Shown here piece by piece: positions 26,726 through 35,230 of a stretch of 64,000 bases of DNA; within the stretch, counting starts at the first letter, position 1; each line of letters starts with the position of its first letter. The notes below the pieces were generated by a model. That model was not told where the DNA came from. It saw only the letters and a program-made list of their open reading frames with translations, and did no database searches. The position numbers and the translations under genes were made by a program. Where the stretch lies: assembly GCF_002849615.1 (NCBI RefSeq), contig NZ_PDNV01000006.1:289468-353467 (forward strand), read 5' to 3'. This stretch comes from Pollutimonas nitritireducens. Lineage in GTDB: Bacteria; Pseudomonadota; Gammaproteobacteria; Burkholderiales; Burkholderiaceae_B.

Positions 26726-27535
26726 ATGATCGACCGCTACGCACGTTACGAAAGACTTACCTTTGACCGCCCTAGCCCTCGCGTGCTGCGCATCACAATG
26801 CGCTCGCCCCTCAAAATGGGCGCCATGGATGCGACGATGCACCGCGAAGTTTCGCAAATCTGGCGCGATGTAGACGCCGATGACAGCGTAAACGTTGTCA
26901 TTTTCACCGGCGAGGGACGAACGTTTTCTGCGGGCGGCGACTTGAAGCACGAGCGCACCATATGCGATGACTATGCAGCGCGGATGCGCGCCATGAAAGA
27001 GTCGCGCGATCTCGTCACCAATATGCTGGATTGTCGCAAGCCCATCGTGACGGCCGCCAGAGGGTGGGCGGTAGGCGCGGGCCTCGCTACCGTACTGCTG
27101 GCAGATGTATCCATCGTCGCGATGGATGCCAAGTTCTCCGACGGGCACCTCAAGATCGGCGTAGCCGCAGGCGACCACGCAGCCATTATCTGGCCGATTT
27201 TGTGCGGCATGGCGAAGGCAAAGTATTATCTGCTGACAGCCGAAAATTTCACGGGCGAAGAAGCCGAACGCATGAATCTCGTTTCGCTCGCGTTGCCGGA
27301 CGATGAAGTCGAGGCTCGGGCAGTAGAGATTGCCAACCGCTTGGCCGAGGGTGCGCCAGCCGCCCAGCGATGGACCAAAATGATGCTGAACCACTGGATA
27401 AAACAGGCCCAACCCATTTTCGATGCTTCACTGGCATTCGAGTTTACCGGTTTTGCAGGCCCTGAGGGCATCGAGGGGATTGATGCGTTTCTTGAGAAGC
27501 GTAGCCCCAACTTCGACCAAGACTGCCCGTTCTGA
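26726..27535 (+). CDS. Enoyl-CoA hydratase/isomerase family protein
   Basis: Crotonase-fold protein of 269 aa. Landmarks are FSAGGDLKHERTI, RGWAVGAGLATVLLADVSI and LKIGVAAGDHAAIIWPILCG. Both canonical hydratase glutamates are absent: the first position falls in VGAGLAT and the second is the Asp of AAGDHAA. The reaction may therefore differ from simple hydration. ATG 26726 is preferred, with AGAAGGA 7 bp before it; upstream in-frame codons from 26669 lack a signal. It is last in the dehydrogenase-etfBA operon. Confidence 0.87.
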   Translation: MIDRYARYERLTFDRPSPRVLRITMRSPLKMGAMDATMHREVSQIWRDVDADDSVNVVIFTGEGRTFSAGGDLKHERTICDDYAARMRAMKESRDLVTNMLDCRKPIVTAARGWAVGAGLATVLLADVSIVAMDAKFSDGHLKIGVAAGDHAAIIWPILCGMAKAKYYLLTAENFTGEEAERMNLVSLALPDDEVEARAVEIANRLAEGAPAAQRWTKMMLNHWIKQAQPIFDASLAFEFTGFAGPEGIEGIDAFLEKRSPNFDQDCPF

Positions 27536-27597
27536 TTATTGGCTGTTTCAGAATAGCTTACCCGACGCAGAAATCACAGCACCAGAAGGAGAATGAA

Positions 27598-27627
27598 ATG
27601 AACGCCTTCCCACCCAGTGAATCATGA
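27598..27627 (+). pseudogene. Ribosome binding site plus 9-codon stub of a lost gene
   Basis: A good ribosome binding site (AGAAGGAGA) precedes ATG 27598, but the frame reads only MNAFPPSES and stops at TGA. It looks like the start of a gene whose body was deleted. A LivK-like fragment lies about 70 bp further on. Confidence 0.35.
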
Positions 27628-27697
27628 GAAAATCTGACAACTTTCAGCCTCAGCGCGTTAGGTGCGACGGCCTTATCCGAGCGTAGTACATAGGCCC

Positions 27698-27811
27698 GTT
27701 CGCATCGGAGCTATTATCAGCATGGGTGGTGTGTATTCCGCGTACGTCAAGGCCGTCCAGGCCGCCGTCGAAGCGTTCGGCGGTGAAGTCCTCTACAGAG
27801 AGCCAAGGTGA
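27698..27811 (+). pseudogene. Possible relic of a LivK-type ABC substrate-binding protein
   Basis: The plus-strand frame ending in TGA at 27811 reads IGAIISMGGVYSAYVKAVQA, then AVEAFGGEVLYREPR. This resembles the N-terminus of mature branched-chain amino acid binding proteins (IGAIYPLSG---YG). The intact homologue in this window, at 54710, has IGAIYIMSGSAATYGK at the same place. No start codon and no downstream domain survive. Confidence 0.4.
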
Positions 27812-28046
27812 GCGGCTTAGTTTAAGACCGCTGGGCAGGGCGAGAACCGCCCTGTCGAATGGCCATTGCCCACTGGCATTGACCGCCTTAGTGTCGCCCT
27901 GGTGACACGAGAGGCCGCGTAGTCCTTCGTTTCACATAGCGGCCGGCATAGGTAGGACTGCAAGGCCGGAGTTTCCGCCGAATAGCACTGTGCGTGAATT
28001 AAGTTGTGACATGGAGGCGGGTCTGTCCGCCTCCAGCGGAGATGCG

Positions 28047-28466
28047 TTACCCAGGTTTTGAAATTTCTGATAACGCTTCGCCCGCAGCCTGCGTATCGGT
28101 ACCGTCTACGGCGAGGTCTCCCAAGGCGACGATGCTCACCAAGCGCTTCTCCGCGTTGACGATAGGCAAACGCCTGATCTGGTTGTCGCTCATGATTTGA
28201 TGGGCCTGCTCCACCGAATCGTCCTCGAAAGCCCATTTCACGTCGGTCGACATAAGGTCGCGCACTTTCGTATTGGCGTCTCTCCCGTCGGCCACTGCCC
28301 GAACCACGATGTCGCGATCCGACAACGTGCCCACCAAGCGATCATTTTCACCCACCGGCATAAGTCCAAAATCACCATCGCGCATCTGCCTCGCGGCATC
28401 CTTGATGGTCGCGTCGGGACTCAAAATCTTTACGTTTTGAGTCATTACATCTTTAAGCTGTTGCAT
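28047..28466 (-). CDS. CBS-domain-pair protein
   Basis: Protein of 139 aa made of two CBS domains in tandem: VMTQNVKILSPDATIKDAAR near the start and DLMSTDVKWAFEDDSVEQAH in the middle. Each is followed by the usual strand and helix (LVGTLSDRDIVVRAV; RRLPIVNAEKRLVSIVALGD). CBS pairs bind adenine nucleotides and act as sensors. ATG 28466 has GAGGAG 7 bp upstream. Stand-alone CBS proteins of this type are common stress genes in Burkholderiales. It is probably older than the mobile elements beside it. Confidence 0.9.
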   Translation of the reverse strand: MQQLKDVMTQNVKILSPDATIKDAARQMRDGDFGLMPVGENDRLVGTLSDRDIVVRAVADGRDANTKVRDLMSTDVKWAFEDDSVEQAHQIMSDNQIRRLPIVNAEKRLVSIVALGDLAVDGTDTQAAGEALSEISKPG

Positions 28467-28507
28467 GGTTAACTCCTCATTGTTTGAACCGGACGGCTTA
28501 GTCAGAA

Positions 28508-28730
28508 CGATCACGCAGCTGTGTTACGCCTTCACCAGCGACGCAATGACCACAACAAAACATTCTTCAGTTTTTTTCCAGCCCATGCCCAATAATCGGT
28601 ACACCGCAGTGGTGACACAGCGGACGGCCCGAATCGCGCATTCAAAGCTATGGAACGTGTAGGTCTTGCCTGAAATGGTGACTTTAAACGATTTGTCATA
28701 GCTATTGCCGCAAGAATCGCATTTCCCCAT
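28508..28730 (-). pseudogene. Small zinc-ribbon protein gene, frameshifted
   Basis: The first 35 residues, MGKCDSCGNSYDKSFKV with FHSFECAI, match a family of about 70-aa Cys-rich proteins that continue with a CxxCG, IIGHG, FCC-HC pattern. Here the frame loses that pattern after about 28,628. The expected residues appear in another frame of the same strand (LCHHCGVPIIGHGLEKN), then a stop, then FCCGHCVAGEGV. At least two lesions are needed, one of them at or near a run of seven A's. Either the gene is dead or the read has errors. Confidence 0.65.
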
Positions 28731-28830
28731 GGAGGTCTCCTTGGTTGTTCAGCGTGCGTTGAGGCCGGCAAGTCGTAAGCGTTCGGCTATCCCACGTTGA
28801 CACGCCCGCATAATGAAGCGGGCGTTTTCG

Positions 28831-29028
28831 TCAGCACGCAGTCGGTTGCCAGTTATGCGGGAGCAGCTCGTCGATCCGGCTGGCCGGTTGCGTCGGCAGG
28901 CGCGTGAGTACGTCTTTCAAGTAGGCATACGGATCATGGCCGTTGAGCTTGGCCGACTGGATCAAGCTCATGACGGCGGCGGCCCGTTGCCCGGCACGCA
29001 AGGAACCGGCGAACAGCCAGTTGTTGCG
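28831..29028 (-). pseudogene. IS66-family transposase (TnpC) C-terminal relic
   Basis: The minus-strand frame reads RNNWLFAGSLRAGQRAAAVM, SLIQSAKLNGHDPYAYLKDV, then LTRLPTQPASRIDELLPHNW before TGA at 28,831. This is the highly conserved tail of IS66-family TnpC. It stops abruptly at the first repeat of the RIT element (29026), and the rest of the transposase is not found beyond the element's other end. Confidence 0.85.
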
Positions 29029-29082
29029 ATTATGTTCAATTGGGCATAACCGCGCTTATGTTCAGCCTGCAATTATGTTGAG
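29026..29082 (+). repeat. RIT element left terminal repeats (three iterons)
   Basis: Three copies of a GC--TTATGTT-A motif: GCGATTATGTTCAA at 29026-29039, GCGCTTATGTTCAG at 29052-29065 and GCAATTATGTTGAG at 29069-29082. The block 29050-29082 is an inverted copy of 32444-32476, matching at about 30 of 33 positions. These are probable recombinase binding sites. The first copy lies at the IS66 junction and has no counterpart that I can see at the right end. Confidence 0.8.
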
Positions 29083-29129
29083 TCGTAGCTGAGGCCAGGC
29101 CACAGGCCGCGCTTCCCAACTGCGCATAA

Positions 29130-30140
29130 TCAAAGCGTCTGCAAGAAGTTCAGGAGTTCATCCGGAGGTCGGTAGCGGCTATGGTGTGTTCCTGAGGGTG
29201 CAATTGCGGCCAATGCTCGCTCCTTCATGGCGAGGTCCGCTTCAATGTAGCCATGGGTTGTTACCGGACTCTCGTGCCCAAGCCACAGGGCGATGACGGT
29301 GATGTCAACGCCAGCCTGCAACAGATGCATGGCAGTCGTATGACGCAACGTATGGGGAGAGACGGTCCGTCCCTCAAGAGAGGGGCACTGCGATATTGCG
29401 ATGCTCACGGCTCGTTCGAGCCGCTCAGCGACGTTTGAACGGGTCATTGGCTTTCCCCAACGGTTGGGTAGCAGTGGCTGGTTGTTCTGTAGGCCAGAAA
29501 CATCAATCCAGCGACGAATTTCCCCGACAGTTTCCTTCCAGAGCGGAACGGTGCGCTGCTTACGCCCCTTGCCGTGCAAGCGAACCGAAGGCGTGACGTA
29601 CAGCTCCAGATCATCAACGCAGATGCCGATCAACTCGGAGACCCTGGCACCGGTGTTGTAAAGCAGCCTGAGCAGCACTTGGTCGCGGCGGCCGCACCAA
29701 GTCGTGTCGTCAGGAGCAGCTAAGATCGCACGGACCTCCTCTCGCGAGAGGAATCCTAGCAGAGGTTTATTGAAGCGTTTCATCGGAATGGCTAGGATCT
29801 GCTGGGCGAGCAGCAGCGCAGGCGGACACTGCACTGCGACGTACCGGGCGAAGGCCCGTACGGCAGCAAGTCGCGCATTGCGGCTGCGTACGGCGTTATG
29901 GCGCTCGCCTTCAAGATGCGCCAGGAAATCGAGAATCAGCTTTGCATCAAAATCCTCCAGAGTGAGTTTTACGGGTGGCTTGCCAAGCCTGCTATCAGCG
30001 TACTCCAGTAGCAGCCGGAAGGCATCTCTATATGCGGCCACGGTTCGGGGGCTAACCGCCTGCTGTTGGAGTAGTCTCTCGGCGAAGAAGCGTTGAAGCA
30101 AAGAGGCGAACTCGGCCGGATCGGTAAGGAGTGAGTTCAT
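29130..30140 (-). CDS. Tyrosine recombinase, third gene of the RIT operon
   Basis: XerC/D-like site-specific recombinase of 336 aa. The N-terminal SAM-like core-binding domain contains SPRTVAAYRDAFRLLLEYA. The catalytic domain has Arg in NTGARVSELIGI, the HTLRHTTAMHLL box, and LGHESPVTTHGYIEAD with the second His and the nucleophile Tyr. All five key positions look intact. ATG 30140 overlaps the preceding stop by 4 bp (ATGA), with AGGGAG upstream. RIT elements encode three such enzymes of different subgroups, which probably act together on the terminal repeats. Confidence 0.93.
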   Translation of the reverse strand: MNSLLTDPAEFASLLQRFFAERLLQQQAVSPRTVAAYRDAFRLLLEYADSRLGKPPVKLTLEDFDAKLILDFLAHLEGERHNAVRSRNARLAAVRAFARYVAVQCPPALLLAQQILAIPMKRFNKPLLGFLSREEVRAILAAPDDTTWCGRRDQVLLRLLYNTGARVSELIGICVDDLELYVTPSVRLHGKGRKQRTVPLWKETVGEIRRWIDVSGLQNNQPLLPNRWGKPMTRSNVAERLERAVSIAISQCPSLEGRTVSPHTLRHTTAMHLLQAGVDITVIALWLGHESPVTTHGYIEADLAMKERALAAIAPSGTHHSRYRPPDELLNFLQTL

Positions 30141-31081
30141 GTTGGTGCTCCCTGAGCATAGCGACGGAAACGCTCTGCGGCGATGGCCATCAGTTCCGGA
30201 ATGCCAGTAAGGTACCAATAGGTATCGACCACCTTGGCATGGCCCACGTAGATCGATAGCGCTGATTGACCTTGCTCAATATTGCCATCCCGTTCATACA
30301 GACGCAGTGCGCTGTGCACAATGAAGGTATGGCGCAGGTCGTGAAGTCGATGACGTGAATGGTCTCCCCGTACTGACAGGTTGAGCTGGCTGCAAAGTGA
30401 GTGCAGTGCGTACAGCATCCCGCGCTGATTGATCGGTCGGCCGTCATCTCGAAGAAAGAAATGATCGCAGCAGGGATGGCGAACAAGCTGATCCCGTAGC
30501 TTCGCATACGCCTGTAGGTATGGAGGGACGCTTGGGTGCAGGGGAACGAAGCGATGCTGGTGACACTTGGTGTCTCGGACATCGAGCACACCAGCATCAA
30601 GATCTACGTCGGCCTGGGTTAGTCTGATCGCTTCGGAGATGCGCAAGCCAGATGCCGCAAGCAGACCAAAGAGGGTTTGGCAAGTAGCAGGACGCAAACG
30701 TCCCGGGGGTTCCATGCGCCTGGCTGCCTCTAGGAGGGTTCTCAGTTCTTCATCCGTGTAAATATGCGGGACAAGGCGCCGGTGGGCCGAACCGAAGAGA
30801 TTGCGCGGGGGTACGACAGTTCGAGGTTCAGTGCGCGGGCAGAAAGCGGCAAAGCCACGCAGCACCTCAATGCGACGCGCCCAACTGATCCGGCGGGGAT
30901 GGCGTGAGGCACGCGCCCAGTCAGTAGCCAGTTCTAACGTAAGCCACGCTGCTCCGCATTGGTCGGCAAAGCGCGCAAACGAATTGAGCTGGCCTTCATC
31001 AATAAGGAGATCGAAACCTAATCTACGCCGATAGATAAGGTACGCTTGAACTTGAGCCGCCCAGGTAGTGCTGGCATTCAT
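30137..31081 (-). CDS. Tyrosine recombinase, second gene of the RIT operon
   Basis: Site-specific recombinase of 314 aa. Catalytic landmarks are Arg in ASGLRISEAIRLT, the LHDLRHTFIVHSAL box, and VGHAKVVDTYWYLTG with the second His and the Tyr. It is only distantly similar to its two neighbours, as in other RIT elements where the three recombinases belong to separate clades. ATG 31081 overlaps the upstream stop by 4 bp. An in-frame ATG at 31099 would extend it inside the upstream gene and is less likely. Confidence 0.92.
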   Translation of the reverse strand: MNASTTWAAQVQAYLIYRRRLGFDLLIDEGQLNSFARFADQCGAAWLTLELATDWARASRHPRRISWARRIEVLRGFAAFCPRTEPRTVVPPRNLFGSAHRRLVPHIYTDEELRTLLEAARRMEPPGRLRPATCQTLFGLLAASGLRISEAIRLTQADVDLDAGVLDVRDTKCHQHRFVPLHPSVPPYLQAYAKLRDQLVRHPCCDHFFLRDDGRPINQRGMLYALHSLCSQLNLSVRGDHSRHRLHDLRHTFIVHSALRLYERDGNIEQGQSALSIYVGHAKVVDTYWYLTGIPELMAIAAERFRRYAQGAPT

Positions 31082-32322
31082 GACTTGCTCCCCGGCCAAG
31101 GTATGGCGACAGCCCGCAGATGTTCCAGGTCGACTCGAGCATAGGCCCGTGCCGTGTTTAGATCCCGATGTCTAAGCATGTCGGCGATCTCCTTGATCGA
31201 CACACCGCTCTTCTGTAGTCTGGTGGCCATTGAACGTCGAAGCACATGGGTATTACAGAACCGGTCCGCAAGGCCGCTGCGGACAAACGCACGATTCATC
31301 GTGTTGCGGATGGCGTCCACACTGAGTGCAACTCCGAATGGGGCACGGTGGCGCGAGAACAGAGCGCGGTTGGTTGTCTGCGGACGTCCTAGCCTCAGGT
31401 AACGTCCCAGCGCTTCGCCGGTCTGTGTCGGCAGTGGCAACTGTTGCACACGCTGGCTCTTGGTGTGACAAAGCGACACGATCCCGTTTCGCCAATCTAC
31501 ACAGTCCAGCGTCAGGTGTGCGACCTCGTCTGCGCGCAGGCCCAAATCCAGCAAGAAGCGGGCGATGACGTAGTCGCGCAACTCGACCGGATGGGTCTGA
31601 TCGAAGGCTCGCAGGAACTGCTCAAGCTGTACTTCGGAGAGCACCTCCGGTGGGTGTCGCCGCCGCCAGTTTGCAATGGTCGGCAAGGCGGCGGACAAAA
31701 TCCGTGTGTCGTCGCCCAACATGGCATGAAAACGCAAATAGCTGCGTAAGCTGGTGCAGATTAGCTTGCGGGAGGTCGGACTCCAAGTGGATGCCAATTC
31801 ATTCAAGAATGCATCGATGTCATCGGAGACCAGCAATCCAATCTCTGGAGCGTCATTCCCGAACCGCCCAACGAGAAACGCCTTTACATGCTGGATCCGA
31901 TAGGAGCAAGTCAATGGCGCCAGGCCACAGATATCTCGCAGATAGCCGTTGAATCGCTCGATTTCCAAAGTCAACGGAGATGCGGTCTCATCATTCACCA
32001 CGGGCAGCAGGGTCTGTAAGTGATGTAGAGCGGCCCGTACTTCATTGATATCGGATCGACACGGTGCAGGACAGGTGCAGGCCGGAAGGTGATGTCGAAT
32101 AAACCGCTCGATCAGGGGCAGGTCGATGTTCGCGATAGTCAGCCCTTCTGCTGTCATCCAAAAGCTGAAATGTGCAAGACAGCGTAGATAGGCGCCAATC
32201 GTGCCTTGTGCGTAACGCCGAGTCTTCAATGATTCGATATAAGAGGTTAAGTATCCGCTCAATGGTCCGTCGATCAGCCAGTCTCGACGGACAAGGCGTG
32301 CCAAACAAAGATCGATGGGCAT
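31078..32322 (-). CDS. Tyrosine recombinase, first gene of the RIT operon
   Basis: The longest of the three recombinases, 414 aa. It has an extended N-terminal region including a Cys-rich patch (LPACTCPAPCRSD at about residue 80), then a core-binding domain. Catalytic landmarks are Arg in DLGLRADEVAHLT, THVLRRSMATRL as the His-x-x-Arg box, and LRHRDLNTARAYARVD with the Tyr. ATG 32322 has AGGAGA 6 bp upstream. The Cys cluster could bind a metal; I have not seen it discussed for this group. Confidence 0.92.
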   Translation of the reverse strand: MPIDLCLARLVRRDWLIDGPLSGYLTSYIESLKTRRYAQGTIGAYLRCLAHFSFWMTAEGLTIANIDLPLIERFIRHHLPACTCPAPCRSDINEVRAALHHLQTLLPVVNDETASPLTLEIERFNGYLRDICGLAPLTCSYRIQHVKAFLVGRFGNDAPEIGLLVSDDIDAFLNELASTWSPTSRKLICTSLRSYLRFHAMLGDDTRILSAALPTIANWRRRHPPEVLSEVQLEQFLRAFDQTHPVELRDYVIARFLLDLGLRADEVAHLTLDCVDWRNGIVSLCHTKSQRVQQLPLPTQTGEALGRYLRLGRPQTTNRALFSRHRAPFGVALSVDAIRNTMNRAFVRSGLADRFCNTHVLRRSMATRLQKSGVSIKEIADMLRHRDLNTARAYARVDLEHLRAVAIPWPGSKS

Positions 32323-32443
32323 GGTGGTCTCCTGATGCGAGTGTAGGAACCCACAGAAGAACACCGATTATGCGAAGTGAGAATAGGTTCTCGTTGAGCC
32401 CTAAGCCTGTCGGTGTGTAAGATACGCGTGCTGTTGATTGAGG

Positions 32444-32476
32444 CTCAACATAATCGCAGGCTGAACATAACTGCGG
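32444..32476 (-). repeat. RIT element right terminal inverted repeat
   Basis: The reverse complement of this block contains GCAGTTATGTTCAG and GCGATTATGTTGAG, two iterons 17 bp apart, the same spacing as the inner pair at the left end. It pairs with 29050-29082 and marks the element's right edge, about 120 bp upstream of the first recombinase gene, where the operon promoter should also lie. Confidence 0.8.
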
Positions 32477-32801
32477 TCAATGGCAATGTCCCGTTCATTC
32501 TGCCCATATTGGGCAAGAAGTTGTAGTCCATTATCGATGGCACCCGCTGTATGGGCACCGAGTCAAGGTAAAAGATATTGAACAGCGCGAAGGAAGAGCT
32601 GGGTAGTCCATATCGATGCGGGCTGTGGCACTGTCAAGACGATTGCCGGGTGGATGCTGGATGCGCCCACGTGCTCATCCATGGCGCTCGGTGACCCGAG
32701 AGTCACTGTGACGGCACTACGCAATCTGCATCAGTTGCTCATTGATCGACATTTGCGAGGACACTGGCAGGATGATTCGACCATCGTCCGGGAGAAACGC
32801 A
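32477..32801. other. Intergenic between RIT element and serine recombinase module
   Basis: About 325 bp. A plus-strand frame from about 32,654 contains ALRNLHQLLIDRHLRGHWQD, which looks protein-like, but it runs out of phase into the 67-aa gene. It is perhaps the remains of a third gene of the serine recombinase module. I do not recognise it. Confidence 0.3.
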
Positions 32802-33005
32802 ATGGACAAGGTCCCAAACGCCGTTCCAGCAAGCCTGCAGTCGCCGCCATCGAAACCATACCAGATGAACATGACGTTCGACGCCATCGAGCTTCGGGGA
32901 ATGAGCGCGGCACAGCGCACAAGGGCGATCACGCAACTGGCGAGTCTGCTGATGCAGGCTGCCGGCATCGTCTCGGCAAAGGGGCGTGGCGATGACGAAC
33001 GCTAA
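32802..33005 (+). CDS. Small conserved protein preceding the serine recombinase
   Basis: Protein of 67 aa with FDAIELRGMSAAQRTRAITQ then LASLLMQAAGI and an acidic end (GDDER). Small proteins with this ELRGM--AQR--AI-QLA-LLMQAAG pattern regularly precede large recombinases of this kind, but their function is not known to me. GGGAG is 8 bp before ATG 32802. Its end overlaps the recombinase start by 14 bp, so the two are translationally coupled. Confidence 0.7.
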   Translation: MDKVPNAVPASLQSPPSKPYQMNMTFDAIELRGMSAAQRTRAITQLASLLMQAAGIVSAKGRGDDER

Positions 33006-34914
33006 TCGTTTACCAGCAGATATTCTTAAACGCAGGGCGGTGGTTTACGTCCGGCAGTCGACGCAGACTCAGGTCCAGACGAACCTCGAAAGCAAGCGTC
33101 GTCAATACGACCTCGTGAATGAAGCAAAGCTTCGCGGATTCCGCGACGTTGTAGTTATTGACGACGACCTTGGGCGCTCGGCAAGCGGCGCGGTGGCCAG
33201 ACCGGGCTTCGAGCGTCTGGTCGCCTTGTTGTGCGCAGGCGAGGTCGGAGCTGTGCTGTGTGTGGACGCATCGCGCCTTGCACGCAATGGGCGCGACTGG
33301 CACCATCTGCTTGAACTCTGCGGGCTTGTCGAAGCGAGGGTCATCGACCTCGACGGTGCTTACGATCCCTGCCGGGCAAACGACCGGTTGTTGCTCGGCA
33401 TGACGGGAAGTATCAGTGAGTTTGAACTCAATGTACTTCGTACGTGCATGCTTGATGCTAAGCGTGAGAAGGCTCACCGTGGCGACCTGCGTATCAGCGT
33501 ACCGATCGGCTACACCTGGCATCGCGAAGTTGGCCTAGGTCTCGATCCGAACCTGCGATTACAGGAGGTCATCCGCCTGATCTTCTCGCGTTTCCGCGAA
33601 CTTGGTAGCGCCCGGCAGGTTTTGCTGTCCCTGCGCGCAGAACAGGTCCACTTCCCGCGGCCTTCTGACGGCAGGACGCTGGCCCACTTCGACTGGGTAC
33701 CCGTGCGTTACCGGAACGTAATCTCGGTGCTCAAGAATCCGTTCTATGCCGGAGCCTACGCATATGGCAAAAGCGGCAAGCAGATGACGATAGTCGATGG
33801 GCGCGCGCGCAAGAGCTACAAGCATCCCAAGCCGTTTGACGAATGGGATGTCCTACTCAGGGATCATCATGAGGCCTACATCGACTGGACGGGTTTCGAG
33901 CGCAACCAGAAGCAGCTCGTGGCCAATGCTTACGGCAAGGCCGGTGACGTAAAGTCCGGCCGCGGCGGCCGGGCATTGCTCGCCGGTATCCTTTCCTGTG
34001 CACACTGTGGACGCCGTCTGTCCGTGGCCTATACTGGGCGCATACCGCAACCCGTCTACCGCTGTGCCCGCTTTGACATGCCACCGAAATGCATGAGCCT
34101 CGGTGGCTCCCGCATCGACGCCGCTATCGGGAAGGAGCTGTTGCGTGTCGTCGAACCAATGGCAATCGAAGCAGCCCGGCAAGCCGAACAAATGCATATG
34201 GGCACCCTAAACGAGCAGCGACGGATCGTGGAGCTCGAACTACAGCAAGCGCAGTATGACGCCACGCTGGCCGAGCGGCGCTACGCTGCCTGCGACCCAG
34301 ATAACCGTCTGATTGCCGCGCAACTGGAGAACAACTGGGAGGCTGCATTACGTCGTGTACAGTCTTGCCAGACCCGACTGAAAGCGGTAGATACACCGGC
34401 TACGGATTTCCCCACACCTGACTTTTCGGCGTTCGCCGAAGACCTCTCTGCGGCCTGGAATGCGCCGGGCGTTATCATGCGCGTGCGCCAACAATTGGTT
34501 CGTGCACTGATCGTCGATATTGTTGCCGATGTCGATGAATCGGCACGTGTAGTTAGCTTGACGATCCACTGGCAAGGCGGCCAACACTCACAGTTGTGCG
34601 TGCGCAAGCCCAGATCGGGAGAGCATGCATGCAGTACGTCTGACGAAGCACTCACGATCATTCGAAGCATGGCGACCCGTTGGTCAGATCAGGACATCGC
34701 TGCCTCACTAAATCAGATGGGAATGCGAACCGGCCAGAGCAAGACTTGGACTGCACACCGTGTTAGCTTCATACGGCGGGTGCGCGACATCCACGCCTAC
34801 CGATCAGCCCAGAAGGATGGAGAATGGTTGACGATGTTCGAGGCAGCAAAGCAATTGGGTGTCACCCAGCCATGCAATCCGTCGCCTTATCAAGGCGCGG
34901 ATCCTGCCTGCTGA
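32992..34914 (+). pseudogene. Large serine recombinase, C-terminus frameshifted
   Basis: Serine recombinase of 640 codons with an N-terminal resolvase domain: VVYVRQSTQTQVQTNLESKR with the nucleophile Ser near residue 21, DDDLGRSASG, and ASRLARNGRDW. A recombinase domain and a Zn-ribbon (CAHCGRRL, about residue 330) follow, then a long coiled-coil-rich part. After KQLGVTQ the frame ends in an unrelated tail. The proper continuation, SHAIRRLIKARILPAEQVMP and on, is in the next frame from 34,862 to about 35,016. Removing one C from CCC at 34,864-34,866 restores VTSHAIRR. The catalytic domain is intact, so partial activity is possible. Confidence 0.8.
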
Positions 34915-35016
34915 GCAGGTGATGCCGGATGCGCCGTGGCAGATTCGCGCGAACGACTTGTGCAGTGACGCGGTTACGACCGCGTTGACGCGCAAACAAC
35001 GCCCGTGTCGCAACGA

Positions 35017-35230
35017 AGTTGATGAGCCTCGCCCTGGGCGACTGGGTAACCGCCGGCCACAGCGCCCTGATCACCGACCCTACCGGAGCCGGTAAATCGT
35101 GGTTGGCGTGTGCCCTGGCGCAGTATGCCTGCCGGCGTGGGCACTCGGCGCTCTACCAACGTGTGCCTCGCTTGCAGGAAGAACTTCGCATCCGCCACGG
35201 CAGCGGGGTGTTCGGCAAATGGCTGTGCTT
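35017..35230 (+). pseudogene. IS21-family istB (helper ATPase) relic
   Basis: The plus-strand frame reads LALGDWVTAGHSALITDPTG, AGKSWLACALAQYACRRGHS, then VPRLQEELRIRHGSGVFGKW. This is the Walker A region of IstB with the usual GPTG changed to DPTG, followed by the LF-EL--ARGDG region. Both ends are missing. It directly follows the last recognisable codons of the frameshifted recombinase. Confidence 0.8.

Larger units (their letters stand above)
29050..32476. mobile_element. Recombinase-In-Trio (RIT) element
   Basis: A 3.4-kb unit bounded by 33-bp inverted repeats and holding only three different tyrosine recombinase genes, all on the minus strand and joined by ATGA overlaps. This is the arrangement of RIT elements described in Proteobacteria (RitA/B/C). 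Each recombinase keeps Arg-His-x-x-Arg-type catalytic residues, so the element may be active. It is inserted at or in an IS66 relic. No clear target duplication is visible. Confidence 0.85.

Noticed and set aside
32444..32480. Target-site duplication around the RIT element
   Set aside because: The bases outside the two inverted repeats do not match convincingly.
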